The position numbers and the translations under genes were made by a program. Of a stretch of DNA of 64,000 bases, positions 1-7,132 are shown one piece after another. A model generated the notes under the pieces. The model was not told the origin of the DNA. It made no database searches and saw only the letters and a program-made list of their open reading frames with translations. This DNA is from Centipeda periodontii DSM 2778 (GTDB lineage Bacteria > Bacillota > Negativicutes > Selenomonadales > Selenomonadaceae), in NCBI RefSeq assembly GCF_000213975.1, contig NZ_GL892076.1, positions 1,112,905 through 1,176,904 on the forward strand. Reading direction: 5' to 3'. How positions within the stretch are numbered: the first letter of the stretch is position 1; each line of letters opens with the position of its first letter.

Positions 1-709
1 GACCGAGGCAGACGGCATGGTGATCGCGCAGATCAGCGACGTGCATCTCGGAGCGTATTTCTCCGTGGAGGATCTTGATGCGCTTCTGACGGAGGTCGCG
101 CGCGGCGGCGCGGATCTCCTCGCCGTGACGGGCGATGTATTTGATGATGAGCGACTGAACGAGGCAGCGGCAGAGGTGCTTGCTGCGCATGTGGGGGACT
201 GGCGGGACGGCATCTGGTACTGCATCGGTAATCATGAATACTACCGAAATGGGCGTCCGCTTGTCGATCGCATGGCACGCGAGGGACGGGTGCATGTCGT
301 GCTGAACTCGGCAGAGCAGGTTGCGGGGCGCGGCGCACTTTGGATTGCGGGCGTTGACTATCCGTTTGCACGCGGTGAGGCATTTGATCCGCAAAAGGAA
401 GCGTATTTTGCGGCAGCAATGGCGGATGTTCCCGCGAATGCCGTGACGATTCTTTTGGCGCATCATCCGGAGTTTATCGACGATGCGGCGGCGCATGGCG
501 GCGTTCCCCTGACGCTGACGGGGCACACGCATGGAAGCCAGTTCGGTATCTTCGGGCAGCCGCTCTTCCCCGTGTTCAAATACACGCGCGGCATGGTGCG
601 TATCAATGACAACTATGGTTACGTGCATACGGGCAACGGCAGCTGGTTTCCGATGCGGATCGGCTGCCCGCCCGAGGTGGCATATTTCAGATTGGAGAGA
701 GCAGAATGA
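1..709 (+). CDS. metallophosphoesterase, calcineurin-like (5' end outside window)
   Basis: The reading frame is open from the first bases of the window, so the true start lies upstream and the ATG at 17 is probably internal. The protein shows all five motifs of the calcineurin-like metallophosphoesterase fold in order: SDVHLG, GDVFDD, GNHE, a single His in LAHHPEF, and GHTHG. These ligate two metal ions and hydrolyse phosphoester or pyrophosphate bonds. The spacing resembles YkuE/YaeI-type enzymes, which usually carry an N-terminal membrane anchor; that part would be missing here. The stop overlaps the start of the next gene by 4 bases (ATGA), so the two are probably co-translated. The substrate cannot be deduced. 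Confidence 0.9.
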   Translation, partial: TEADGMVIAQISDVHLGAYFSVEDLDALLTEVARGGADLLAVTGDVFDDERLNEAAAEVLAAHVGDWRDGIWYCIGNHEYYRNGRPLVDRMAREGRVHVVLNSAEQVAGRGALWIAGVDYPFARGEAFDPQKEAYFAAAMADVPANAVTILLAHHPEFIDDAAAHGGVPLTLTGHTHGSQFGIFGQPLFPVFKYTRGMVRINDNYGYVHTGNGSWFPMRIGCPPEVAYFRLERAE

Positions 710-2163
710 ACTGGATGGATGACTACATGGCGATTCGCGAGGACATTCACACGGGATACATCTATGAGTCGATCGAGGCAATTCTCCTCATGCGCACCCA
801 TGAGGAGATCCCTGCGGACGAGCAGTGGCGCTTCTCCGAGATGATGGGCGCGTGCTGTCGTGCGCTTGCGGATACGGAGGGGGCACTTGCCGCATACTTT
901 GAGGCGGCGACGGAGGATAAATACCTGCGCAGCCAGCGTTCGCATTTCTCCAACTATCTCTATCTCTGTCACGCCGTGCCGAATCTGACGCCGAAGGAGC
1001 TCAAGGCGCAGTTCGATATGTACGCGAAGCTCTACAGCCATGAGGAGCCGCTGTCCCCACGTGAGAACGTGCGTCATGAGCGTCTGCGCATCGGTTTTAT
1101 CGCAGAGAATTTTCTCAGCTCATCATCCTCGATGTTCTATGAGGGACTCCTGCGCGGGCTTGGGGAGAAATACGATGTCTATGCATACGCTCTGGATGAT
1201 CGTGCGGACGACTTTACCGAGAGTCTGCGCGGTGAGGTCAATTACAATGTGCTCTCGAATCTCTCCATCGAGGAGCAGGCGCAGCACATTCGTGCGGATG
1301 AGATCGACGTGCTCTTTGACCTCGGCGGACATACGGACGGGGGTATGACACTCATGGTGCTCGCGCGCCGTCCTGCGCCTGTGCAGCTTTCGGGCATCGG
1401 CTGGTTTGCGACAACGGGCGTGGATTTCGTCGACGGTTTCCTGACGGATGATGTGCTCTCACCTGCGGGGGCGGAGGAATTCTACAGCGAGCAGCTACTG
1501 CGTCTGCCGCATGCGTTCCACTTCACGCCCGATGCGGCGATGCGTGCGAGCGCGGTGGCGGAGCGTCCTGCGAATGCGCCCGTGACGTTCGGCGTATTCC
1601 AGAACTTTATGAAGATCAACGAGGAGTCGCTGAAGGCATGGGGACGCATCCTGAAAAAACTGCCGAAGGCGCAGCTCATTCTGCAGGATGCCGCCGTGGA
1701 CAGCCCACTGCGCGTAACGACGATCCTCGAGATGATCGAGGGGCTGAAGCTGCCTGCAAAGCGGATTTTTGTGCGCACGGGCAAGCGCGACTATCTCGCG
1801 GACTACGCTGACATCGACATTGCGCTCGATACGTTCCCCTATGCGGGCGGTGCCTCGACGGCGACGGCACTCTATATGGGCGTGCCTGTGATTACCCTGC
1901 GCGGGGAGACGCACCATGCATCGCGGCTTGGTGCAGCGATGCTTACGGCGGCAGGAAAAGCGGCATGGATTGCAGAGAGTGCGCAGGCATATGAGCGGCT
2001 TGCCCTACAGATGGCGGAACATCTTTGGGAGGTTCGAGCGAATCGTGCAGCGCTGCGCGCGGAGGTGGAGGCATCTGCACTGATGGATGGAGCAGAGTAT
2101 CTCTCAGCATTTACGAGCGAGATCGAACGGCTGTGGGCGGAGCGTGGGGACTTTGTGCGGTGA
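706..2163 (+). CDS. OGT-type (GT41) glycosyltransferase
   Basis: The 485-residue protein has an alpha-helical, probably TPR-like N-terminal segment (about residues 1-120) and a C-terminal catalytic region typical of the O-GlcNAc transferase/SPINDLY family. Recognisable stretches are LRIGFIAENF, the DLGGHT motif, LSGIGWFATTG, FGVFQNFMKI and the nucleotide-sugar pocket ALDTFPYAGGASTATAL followed by GVPVITLRGETHHASR. Such enzymes transfer a sugar from a UDP-sugar to Ser/Thr; bacterial examples often modify flagellins or adhesins. It overlaps the flanking genes by 4 bases on each side. The acceptor protein is unknown and flagellin is only a guess. Confidence 0.88.
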   Translation: MNWMDDYMAIREDIHTGYIYESIEAILLMRTHEEIPADEQWRFSEMMGACCRALADTEGALAAYFEAATEDKYLRSQRSHFSNYLYLCHAVPNLTPKELKAQFDMYAKLYSHEEPLSPRENVRHERLRIGFIAENFLSSSSSMFYEGLLRGLGEKYDVYAYALDDRADDFTESLRGEVNYNVLSNLSIEEQAQHIRADEIDVLFDLGGHTDGGMTLMVLARRPAPVQLSGIGWFATTGVDFVDGFLTDDVLSPAGAEEFYSEQLLRLPHAFHFTPDAAMRASAVAERPANAPVTFGVFQNFMKINEESLKAWGRILKKLPKAQLILQDAAVDSPLRVTTILEMIEGLKLPAKRIFVRTGKRDYLADYADIDIALDTFPYAGGASTATALYMGVPVITLRGETHHASRLGAAMLTAAGKAAWIAESAQAYERLALQMAEHLWEVRANRAALRAEVEASALMDGAEYLSAFTSEIERLWAERGDFVR

Positions 2164-2990
2164 AGACAGAGATTCTTGACATCCTCGCACCAAGTATGGA
2201 GCGTCTGACGATGCTTGTGGTTGACGGCTCAGAGCATCTCATGCGCCTGCGGGAGATGTATCCAAACGCGGAGATGCACGCCATCACGCCCTATCCGGAG
2301 ATTGCGGAGAACGAGGACATAGCGGCACTCGGCGTACACGCACACCTTCTCGACTGGCGACGTGACCCCCTGCCGTTCGCGGATGAGACATTTGATCGGA
2401 TTATTTCGGAGTTTGCGATTGAGTCTGCCTATGAACCGTATGATGCGCTCATGGCACTGAACCGCGCGCTCAAGGAGACGGGGACACTCTACACCTGCTA
2501 CACGAACATCCGCTATCATCGCGTGCTCGCGGGACTGCGCGACGGGGAGTTCCACGTGCGCGGCGACCGTCATCTCTATGCAAAGCCCGAGATCGTGCGT
2601 CTCCTCAACGATACGCTCTACAAGGAGATTCACTTCTTCGCGGGCGAGCGTGACGATGATCCGGCGATGGGGGAGGCATGGGCAGAGGAGGGGTTCCAGA
2701 ATTTCAGCGACGATCTTACGACGCGCACATGGCTCATTGAGGCGTCTCGGAGTACGGCGGCAGCGGCAAATCTCAAGCGGTTCTTTTCGCATGAAACGCG
2801 GCGTACGATTGCGCGCCTCCTGCATCGCGTCGAGTATGACATTGCGGCAGAGAAGGCGGTCATGTCGTTGCGTGAACTATGCACGCACGAGGGCATCTTC
2901 CACGACTACCTTGCAGATTTTATCACGGAGGTCTGCGTGCATGAGGAACATGTGCGGGCAATGCTCTCGGATTTGCTCACACAAATTTAA
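2160..2990 (+). CDS. methyltransferase-like protein
   Basis: I take the GTG at 2160 as start, because it overlaps the glycosyltransferase stop in a GTGA tetrad and gives 276 residues. The stretch DPLPFADETFDRIISEF followed by a helix and ALKETGTLYTCYTNIRYH matches the post-I/II/III region of class I SAM methyltransferases. The usual motif I glycine loop (GxGxG) is not evident: the corresponding stretch reads LVVDGSEHLM. The C-terminal 90 residues resemble no domain I know. Tight coupling to the GT41 gene suggests a role in glycan modification. It could be an active enzyme with an unusual SAM loop or a non-catalytic partner. Confidence 0.6.
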   Translation: MKTEILDILAPSMERLTMLVVDGSEHLMRLREMYPNAEMHAITPYPEIAENEDIAALGVHAHLLDWRRDPLPFADETFDRIISEFAIESAYEPYDALMALNRALKETGTLYTCYTNIRYHRVLAGLRDGEFHVRGDRHLYAKPEIVRLLNDTLYKEIHFFAGERDDDPAMGEAWAEEGFQNFSDDLTTRTWLIEASRSTAAAANLKRFFSHETRRTIARLLHRVEYDIAAEKAVMSLRELCTHEGIFHDYLADFITEVCVHEEHVRAMLSDLLTQI

Positions 2991-2991
2991 G

Positions 2992-3044
2992 TGTAAACAA
3001 CAACAGAACATTTAGTTGACGAAGATAAAATCCTGCTTTATAAT
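2992..3044 (+). promoter_or_regulatory. bioB promoter with BirA-like operator
   Basis: A near-consensus promoter is visible: TTGACG at 3016-3021, a 17-base spacer and TATAAT at 3039-3044. An imperfect inverted repeat, TGTAAAC at 2992-2998 and GTTGACG at 3015-3021 separated by 16 bases, matches the arm spacing of BirA (biotin repressor) sites, and its right arm coincides with the -35 box. Repression by biotin-bound BirA would block RNA polymerase. The promoter is direct observation; the BirA assignment is inference. Confidence 0.6.
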
Positions 3045-3067
3045 AGACGACATAAAAATTATCTATT

Positions 3068-4096
3068 ATGAGGCAGGGATTTTTTATGCGCGAACATCGT
3101 ATTGCAGAACTCACGAAGAAGATCATTGCAGGCTATCGTATCAGCCGCGATGATGATCGCTCCATCTTTATGGATACGCCGATCGAGGAGCTGGGCGAGG
3201 GGGCGTACCGTCTGCAAAAGCACTTCTGCGGCAACCACATCGACCTGTGTACGATTGTCAACGGGCGCAGCGGGCGCTGCGGGGAGAACTGCAAATACTG
3301 CGCGCAGGCAGCATGCCACAAGACAGGTGTCGATACCTACGGCTTTCTCCCGCAGGAGGAGATCATTGCGCATGCAAAGGCAAATCAGGATGCGGGCGCA
3401 AACCGTTTCTCCATCGTCACCTCGGGCGGCGCGCTCTCGGGCAAGGAATTTGAGAAGGCACTTGCCACGTACGATGAAATGCGCCGCACGCTTTCCATCG
3501 AGCTCTGCGCCTCGCACGGACTCCTCACGCGCAGCCAGTTCCGCCGTCTGCGCGAGGTCGGCGTGACGAGCTATCATCACAACATCGAGACCTCGGAGCG
3601 CTACTTCCCCGAGATCTGCACGACGCACAGCTACGCCGACCGTATCCGTACGATCAAGGCGGCGCAGGCAGAGGGGCTCTGCGTCTGTTCGGGAGGCATC
3701 ATCGGCATGGGGGAGCGGTGGGAGGATCGCTTCGATATGGCGTTCGCGCTCCAAGAGCTCGGCATCGAGTCCATCCCTCTTAACTCCCTCATGGCGATCT
3801 CGGGGACGCCGCTCGAGCATCTTGCACCACTCTCGGGTGAGGAGATTCTCCGAACGATCGCGATCTTCCGCTTCATCAATCCGACCGCGAACATCCGCCT
3901 CGGCGCGGGACGCAAGCTGCTGCCCGAGAACGGCGCGACGGCGTTTCGCGCGGGTGCGTCCGCATCCATCACGGGGAATATGCTCACGACTTCGGGTACG
4001 ACAATTGCCGAGGATATGGAGCTCATCAAGGAGCTCGGTTTCACGAACCGCAACGAAGACTGTAGCGTGTCGACGGGCACCTGCGGCGCACATTGA
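3068..4096 (+). CDS. bioB: biotin synthase
   Basis: This is a radical-SAM enzyme that inserts sulphur into dethiobiotin in the last step of biotin synthesis. The radical-SAM cluster motif CGENCKYC (CxxxCxxC) lies near residue 75. Further family hallmarks are the YHHNIETS segment, a conserved Cys-containing SGGIIGMGE stretch and the IRLGAGRK region with the Arg that ligates the auxiliary [2Fe-2S] cluster. At 342 residues the length is normal. ATG 3068 and an internal ATG at 3086 are both possible starts; the latter follows GCAGGGA and may be the true one. The gene is monocistronic: it has its own promoter upstream and a strong hairpin terminator downstream. No other bio gene is in the window. 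Confidence 0.95.
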   Translation: MRQGFFMREHRIAELTKKIIAGYRISRDDDRSIFMDTPIEELGEGAYRLQKHFCGNHIDLCTIVNGRSGRCGENCKYCAQAACHKTGVDTYGFLPQEEIIAHAKANQDAGANRFSIVTSGGALSGKEFEKALATYDEMRRTLSIELCASHGLLTRSQFRRLREVGVTSYHHNIETSERYFPEICTTHSYADRIRTIKAAQAEGLCVCSGGIIGMGERWEDRFDMAFALQELGIESIPLNSLMAISGTPLEHLAPLSGEEILRTIAIFRFINPTANIRLGAGRKLLPENGATAFRAGASASITGNMLTTSGTTIAEDMELIKELGFTNRNEDCSVSTGTCGAH

Positions 4097-4101
4097 TCTG
4101 C

Positions 4102-4145
4102 ATAAAATTAGGGACGCTGCACGAAGTCAGCGTCCCTAATTTTAT
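4102..4145. terminator. bidirectional terminator between bioB and crp-like gene
   Basis: A perfect 18-base inverted repeat begins ATAAAATTAGGG, has an 8-base loop and returns to end in TAATTTTAT. The A/T flanks on both sides let it terminate both the rightward bioB and the leftward regulator transcripts. Its right arm runs directly into a solo repeat-element end at 4141. Confidence 0.85.
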
Positions 4146-4157
4146 CAGTGCTTCCTA
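4141..4157. repeat. solo terminal repeat of the small repeat element (right-end type)
   Basis: TTTATCAGTGCTTCC followed by TA is identical to the right end of the full element at 33795-33812. No element body adjoins it. It overlaps the last bases of the bioB terminator and contains the stop codon of the leftward Crp-like gene. Confidence 0.6.
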
Positions 4158-4850
4158 TAGATACTCCTCAAACTTCTCCATATCCAAAATCCGTATACTT
4201 CGCCCCGTCGCCTCAATTATTCCTTCGCGCTGCATTGCGCTCAGTTCGCGTGAGAGGGAGGGGCGGCTGACCGCGAGGTAGGCGGCAATGAACTCACGGC
4301 TGACCGTGAGCGCAATCTTCCCTTTTTCGTCGATGTGCGGGAACAAATAGCGCACAATCTTTTCGCGCAGCGTTCCGCTCGCGAGAATCTTGAGCTTCGT
4401 ATGCATCCCATACGCCTTGCCGGCAAAGATCTTCATGAGGTTTCGCTGCACGATGAGCGCACTGCGGCGCGGCGCTTCTCCTACATCCAGCGTGAAGAGA
4501 TGGCTCGAAACTTCGAGCAGCTTGACCTTTGTCACGGCGCGGACATACATATCGTACGGACGGCGCAGCACCTCGTAGACTTCGCCGAACATATCGCCCG
4601 GACGGTCAATCTCCGAGATGAAGATCTGCCGTCCCGAATACGTGTCCTTGAGGATGTGCACCTCCCCCTCGAGCAGGATGTAGAGCGAGTGCGGCATCTC
4701 CCCGTCGTGGAAGATGACCGCGCCCTTTGGGTACGTTCGCAGTGCTACATCGCTTGAGGCGAGGAGTTCGGCGACCTCCTCCTCATTCATCCCCTGTGCA
4801 AGGGAAGTCTGTGCGAGAATGCGCGCGGCATTTTCCTTTTCGTTTGTCAT
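4155..4850 (-). CDS. Crp/Fnr-family transcriptional regulator
   Basis: An upstream in-frame start would run the ORF through a tRNA gene, so I choose the ATG at 4850, which has GGAG 10 bases upstream and gives 231 residues. An N-terminal cyclic-nucleotide-binding-type beta barrel (about residues 25-140, with the roll motif LYILLEGEVHILKD and GDMFGE) is followed by a dimerisation helix. A C-terminal winged helix-turn-helix contains VSREFIAAYLAVSRPSLSRE. There is no Fnr-type N-terminal cysteine cluster, so an Fe-S oxygen sensor is unlikely. The effector is unknown. The gene lies between two solo ends of the repeat element and converges on bioB. Confidence 0.88.
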   Translation of the reverse strand: MTNEKENAARILAQTSLAQGMNEEEVAELLASSDVALRTYPKGAVIFHDGEMPHSLYILLEGEVHILKDTYSGRQIFISEIDRPGDMFGEVYEVLRRPYDMYVRAVTKVKLLEVSSHLFTLDVGEAPRRSALIVQRNLMKIFAGKAYGMHTKLKILASGTLREKIVRYLFPHIDEKGKIALTVSREFIAAYLAVSRPSLSRELSAMQREGIIEATGRSIRILDMEKFEEYL

Positions 4851-4873
4851 TTTTGTGTACTCCTGTATATACG

Positions 4874-4895
4874 AAAAAACCGCCCCATAGGACGG
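4874..4895 (-). terminator. terminator after tRNA-Val(CAC)
   Basis: On the minus strand, CCGTCC, a short loop and GGGCGG form a 6-bp stem (one G-T pair) followed by six T residues. It ends the tRNA transcript just upstream of the regulator. Confidence 0.7.
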
Positions 4896-4906
4896 TGTAA
4901 TATACA

Positions 4907-4982
4907 TGGTGCTCACTGAGGGATTCGAACCCCCGACCCCCTCCATGTGACGGAGATGCTCTACCAACTGAGCTAAGTGAGC
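4907..4982 (-). tRNA. tRNA-Val (anticodon CAC)
   Basis: The 76-nt sequence folds into a full cloverleaf: acceptor GCTCACT/AGTGAGC, D arm GCTC/GAGC, anticodon stem TCTCC/GGAGG with loop GTCACAT, T arm with TTCGAAT, and an encoded CCA. The anticodon at loop positions 3-5 is CAC, reading GUG valine codons. Position 32 is G, which is uncommon. Confidence 0.9.
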
Positions 4983-4983
4983 C

Positions 4984-5001
4984 TAAGGAATCACTGATAA
5001 A
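4984..5001. repeat. solo terminal repeat of the small repeat element (left-end type)
   Basis: TAAGGAATCACTGATAAA matches the left end of the full element at 33645-33662 (one difference). It lies between the two tRNA genes, 1 base from the 5' end of tRNA-Val(CAC), and overlaps the T-tract of the preceding terminator. No body of the element is attached. Confidence 0.6.
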
Positions 5002-5022
5002 AAAATCCGCACGCTTGCGGAT
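5000..5022 (-). terminator. terminator after tRNA-Val(GAC)
   Basis: On the minus strand, ATCCGCA, a 4-base loop and TGCGGAT form a perfect 7-bp stem followed by a run of T. It lies 11 bases beyond the tRNA CCA end. Confidence 0.7.
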
Positions 5023-5033
5023 GGAAAATCAAA

Positions 5034-5110
5034 TGGTGGGGTTAACAAGATTCGAACTTGTGACCTCCTCGATGTCAACGAGACACTCTAACCAACTGAG
5101 CTATAACCCC
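5034..5110 (-). tRNA. tRNA-Val (anticodon GAC)
   Basis: The 77-nt cloverleaf has acceptor GGGGTTA/TAACCCC, D arm GCTC/GAGT, anticodon stem TCTCG/CGAGG with loop TTGACAT, T stem ACAAG/CTTGT, and an encoded CCA. The anticodon GAC reads GUC/GUU valine codons. Confidence 0.93.
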
Positions 5111-5143
5111 ATTGTTGTCGCTCATGTCCAAACGACAAGATGA

Positions 5144-5172
5144 ATTATAACAATGGATATGATTTCTGTCAA
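5144..5172 (-). promoter_or_regulatory. tRNA-Val promoter
   Basis: On the minus strand there is a perfect sigma-70-type promoter, TTGACA (5172-5167), a 17-base spacer and TATAAT (5149-5144), about 34 bases upstream of tRNA-Val(GAC). Confidence 0.85.
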
Positions 5173-5224
5173 GGAGTTTTTTCAGACTCCTGCGGTAGCT
5201 GCAAAATGCGTATCGTGTTCCATG

Positions 5225-5253
5225 TTGACATCTTGTATATCGTATGATAATCT
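5225..5253 (+). promoter_or_regulatory. promoter of first cobalamin-riboswitch transcript
   Basis: TTGACA at 5225-5230, 17-base spacer, TAATCT at 5248-5253. The second riboswitch has the same -35, spacer length and -10 hexamer, so the two promoters are probably paralogous along with their leaders. Confidence 0.75.
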
Positions 5254-5282
5254 GATTTTTAATCACAACTGAATATTTTGCC

Positions 5283-5523
5283 GATCGGGTGCGCATTGCG
5301 CTTAATAGAGAAGCAGGTGAAAGACCTGTGCTGTCCCGCAGCTGTAATGCAGAGTCGACCTCATAACGTCACTGGGAAACCGGGAAGGCGGGGAAGACGA
5401 GGATGCAGAGCCAGAAGAACTGCCCGATTGGAACGCTGTTATCATTTTCTGCGAGAGACAGGAAGGCTGATTCGATGGATGTGCTTTGTGCGCCTTTTTG
5501 CTCTTTGTGCAAAGAGGCGTTTT
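5283..5523 (+). ncRNA. cobalamin (AdoCbl) riboswitch with terminator platform, copy 1
   Basis: The aptamer occupies about 5283-5429. Closing-stem bases ATCGGG at the start pair with CCCGAT at 5423-5428. The core carries AGAGAAGCAGGTG, GCTGTCCCGCAGCTGTAAT, TGGGAAACCGGGAAGGCG and the B12 box AGCCAGAAGAACTGCC (5409-5424). The expression platform ends in a hairpin with arms CGCCTTTTTGC and GCAAAGAGGCG (5491-5519) and then TTTTAT, a rho-independent terminator. Cobalamin binding should therefore terminate transcription before the importer operon. It is closely similar to the copy at 11972 throughout the aptamer. Confidence 0.93.
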
Positions 5524-5545
5524 ATATGATGAAGGAGGCATGACA

Positions 5546-7126
5546 GTGAGGAAGTTTCTGATGTGTCTGCTGATGGCGATGACAATGCTCATCGTCGGAT
5601 GCGGCGGCACGGATCAGCCAAAGAACGAACGCGCCGAGAAGGGCGAGATCGTAATCTCGGTGGGCAAGTACATGGTCGGCGAGGGCTTTGACCCGACAGC
5701 AGGCTGGGGGAGCTGGGGGCCGGATCCGTTCCACAGTGCCTTGATGATGCATGATGAGAAGAATCAGCTCGTCAAGGATCTTGCGACGGATGTGCAGCGT
5801 TCGGCGGACGGTCTGAAATATACCTTTACGATCCGCAGCGATGCCAAGTTCTCCGATGGTCAGCCGCTGACGGCGGAGGATGTTGCGTTCACCTACGAGA
5901 CGGCGAAGAAAGCCGCCGGCACAGTCGATCTGACGGTGATGGAGGAGGTACGCGTGCTCTCTCCGACACAGGTGGAGTTCACGCTCTCCAAGCCGTGGTC
6001 GGTCTTCCTTGAGACAGCTGCGGCTCTTGGCATCGTGCCGAAGCATGCATACAAAGAGGGCTATGCGACGGCTCCTATGGGCAGCGGCCCGTGGAAGGTG
6101 GTATCGTTCCAGAAGGAGCAGCAGCTCATCATGGAGCCGAATGAATACTACTACGGGAAGAAACCGAAGCTGAAGAAGGTCACGGTGCTGAACCTCGGTG
6201 ATGATGCGATTCTCGCTGCCGCGCAGTCGGGACAGGTGGATCTCGTATTTACCCCGACGGAGTATGCAGGGGCAAGTGTACCGCATATGAAATTGGTGTT
6301 AATGGATACCATTGACAGCTTCTGCGTCAACATGCCGCAGGAAGCGGAGCATGACGAAAACGGCATGCTGGTCGGCAATAATGTGACGAGCGATCCTGCG
6401 ATTCGCACGGCACTGAATATCGGCATTGACCGCAAGACGATTATTGAGAATGCACTCGCCGGCTTTGGCAAGCCGAGCATGAATTTGGCAGAGGCACTCC
6501 CGTGGGCGAACAACGCACTGCAGGAGAAGGACAACCGTGTCGACGAGGCTGTGAAGATCCTCGAGGATGCGGGCTGGAAGGATACGGACGGAGACGGCAT
6601 CCGTGAGAAGAACGGCATGAAGGCGGAGTTCGTCATCAATGGGCGTTCCAATGATCTGCAGCGTTATAATACGGCAGTGGCACTCGCGCAGGATGCGAAG
6701 AAGCTCGGCATCAACATCATCGCAAAGTCAACGCCGTGGTCGGAGGCGCGCAAGATCGCGCGGAATATCCCGACGGTATGGGCGATTGGCGATTATACGC
6801 CGCAGGCGATTTACAACTACTACCACTCCTCTCAGGTTGGAGTCAATGTTGTCAATAACCCCGCAATCTATCGCAATCCGGCGGTCGATGTGCATATTGA
6901 CCGTGCGCTTGCGGCAACCTCGGACGAGGAAGCCATGCGTGAATTCAAGGCAGCGCAGTGGGATGGGACGGTAGGAGCGAAGAGCGACGTACCGTATCTT
7001 TGGATTGTAACCGTGCAGGTGCCGTACTTTGTCAACGAGCGTCTTGATCTTGGACAGCTTCGTGTTGGCGAGCGCGGGCAGGGCATGGGGGTTCTCGCGA
7101 ATCTTGATGATTGGCAGTGGAAGTAG
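5546..7126 (+). CDS. Nik/Opp-type substrate-binding lipoprotein (B12-repressed metal uptake?)
   Basis: I choose the GTG at 5546, which sits 7 bases after AAGGAGG; the nearer ATG (5540) is only 1 base from that site and earlier starts fall in the riboswitch terminator. The 526-residue product has a lipoprotein signal ending LIVGC and a family-5 solute-binding fold (for example DGLKYTFTIRSDAKFSDGQPLTAEDVAFTYE). The length matches NikA/CntA-type proteins (about 520-530). Placement behind a cobalamin riboswitch, followed by two permeases and two ATPases, suggests import of cobalt (or nickel) for corrin synthesis, or of a B12 precursor. The substrate is inference; a peptide ligand cannot be excluded from sequence alone. 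Confidence 0.85.
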   Translation: MRKFLMCLLMAMTMLIVGCGGTDQPKNERAEKGEIVISVGKYMVGEGFDPTAGWGSWGPDPFHSALMMHDEKNQLVKDLATDVQRSADGLKYTFTIRSDAKFSDGQPLTAEDVAFTYETAKKAAGTVDLTVMEEVRVLSPTQVEFTLSKPWSVFLETAAALGIVPKHAYKEGYATAPMGSGPWKVVSFQKEQQLIMEPNEYYYGKKPKLKKVTVLNLGDDAILAAAQSGQVDLVFTPTEYAGASVPHMKLVLMDTIDSFCVNMPQEAEHDENGMLVGNNVTSDPAIRTALNIGIDRKTIIENALAGFGKPSMNLAEALPWANNALQEKDNRVDEAVKILEDAGWKDTDGDGIREKNGMKAEFVINGRSNDLQRYNTAVALAQDAKKLGINIIAKSTPWSEARKIARNIPTVWAIGDYTPQAIYNYYHSSQVGVNVVNNPAIYRNPAVDVHIDRALAATSDEEAMREFKAAQWDGTVGAKSDVPYLWIVTVQVPYFVNERLDLGQLRVGERGQGMGVLANLDDWQWK

Positions 7127-7132
7127 ATCAGT

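Noticed and set aside
5278-5529. Small ORF inside the first riboswitch
   Set aside because: The bases are explained by the aptamer and terminator; its paralogue at 11940 arises from the same RNA sequence.
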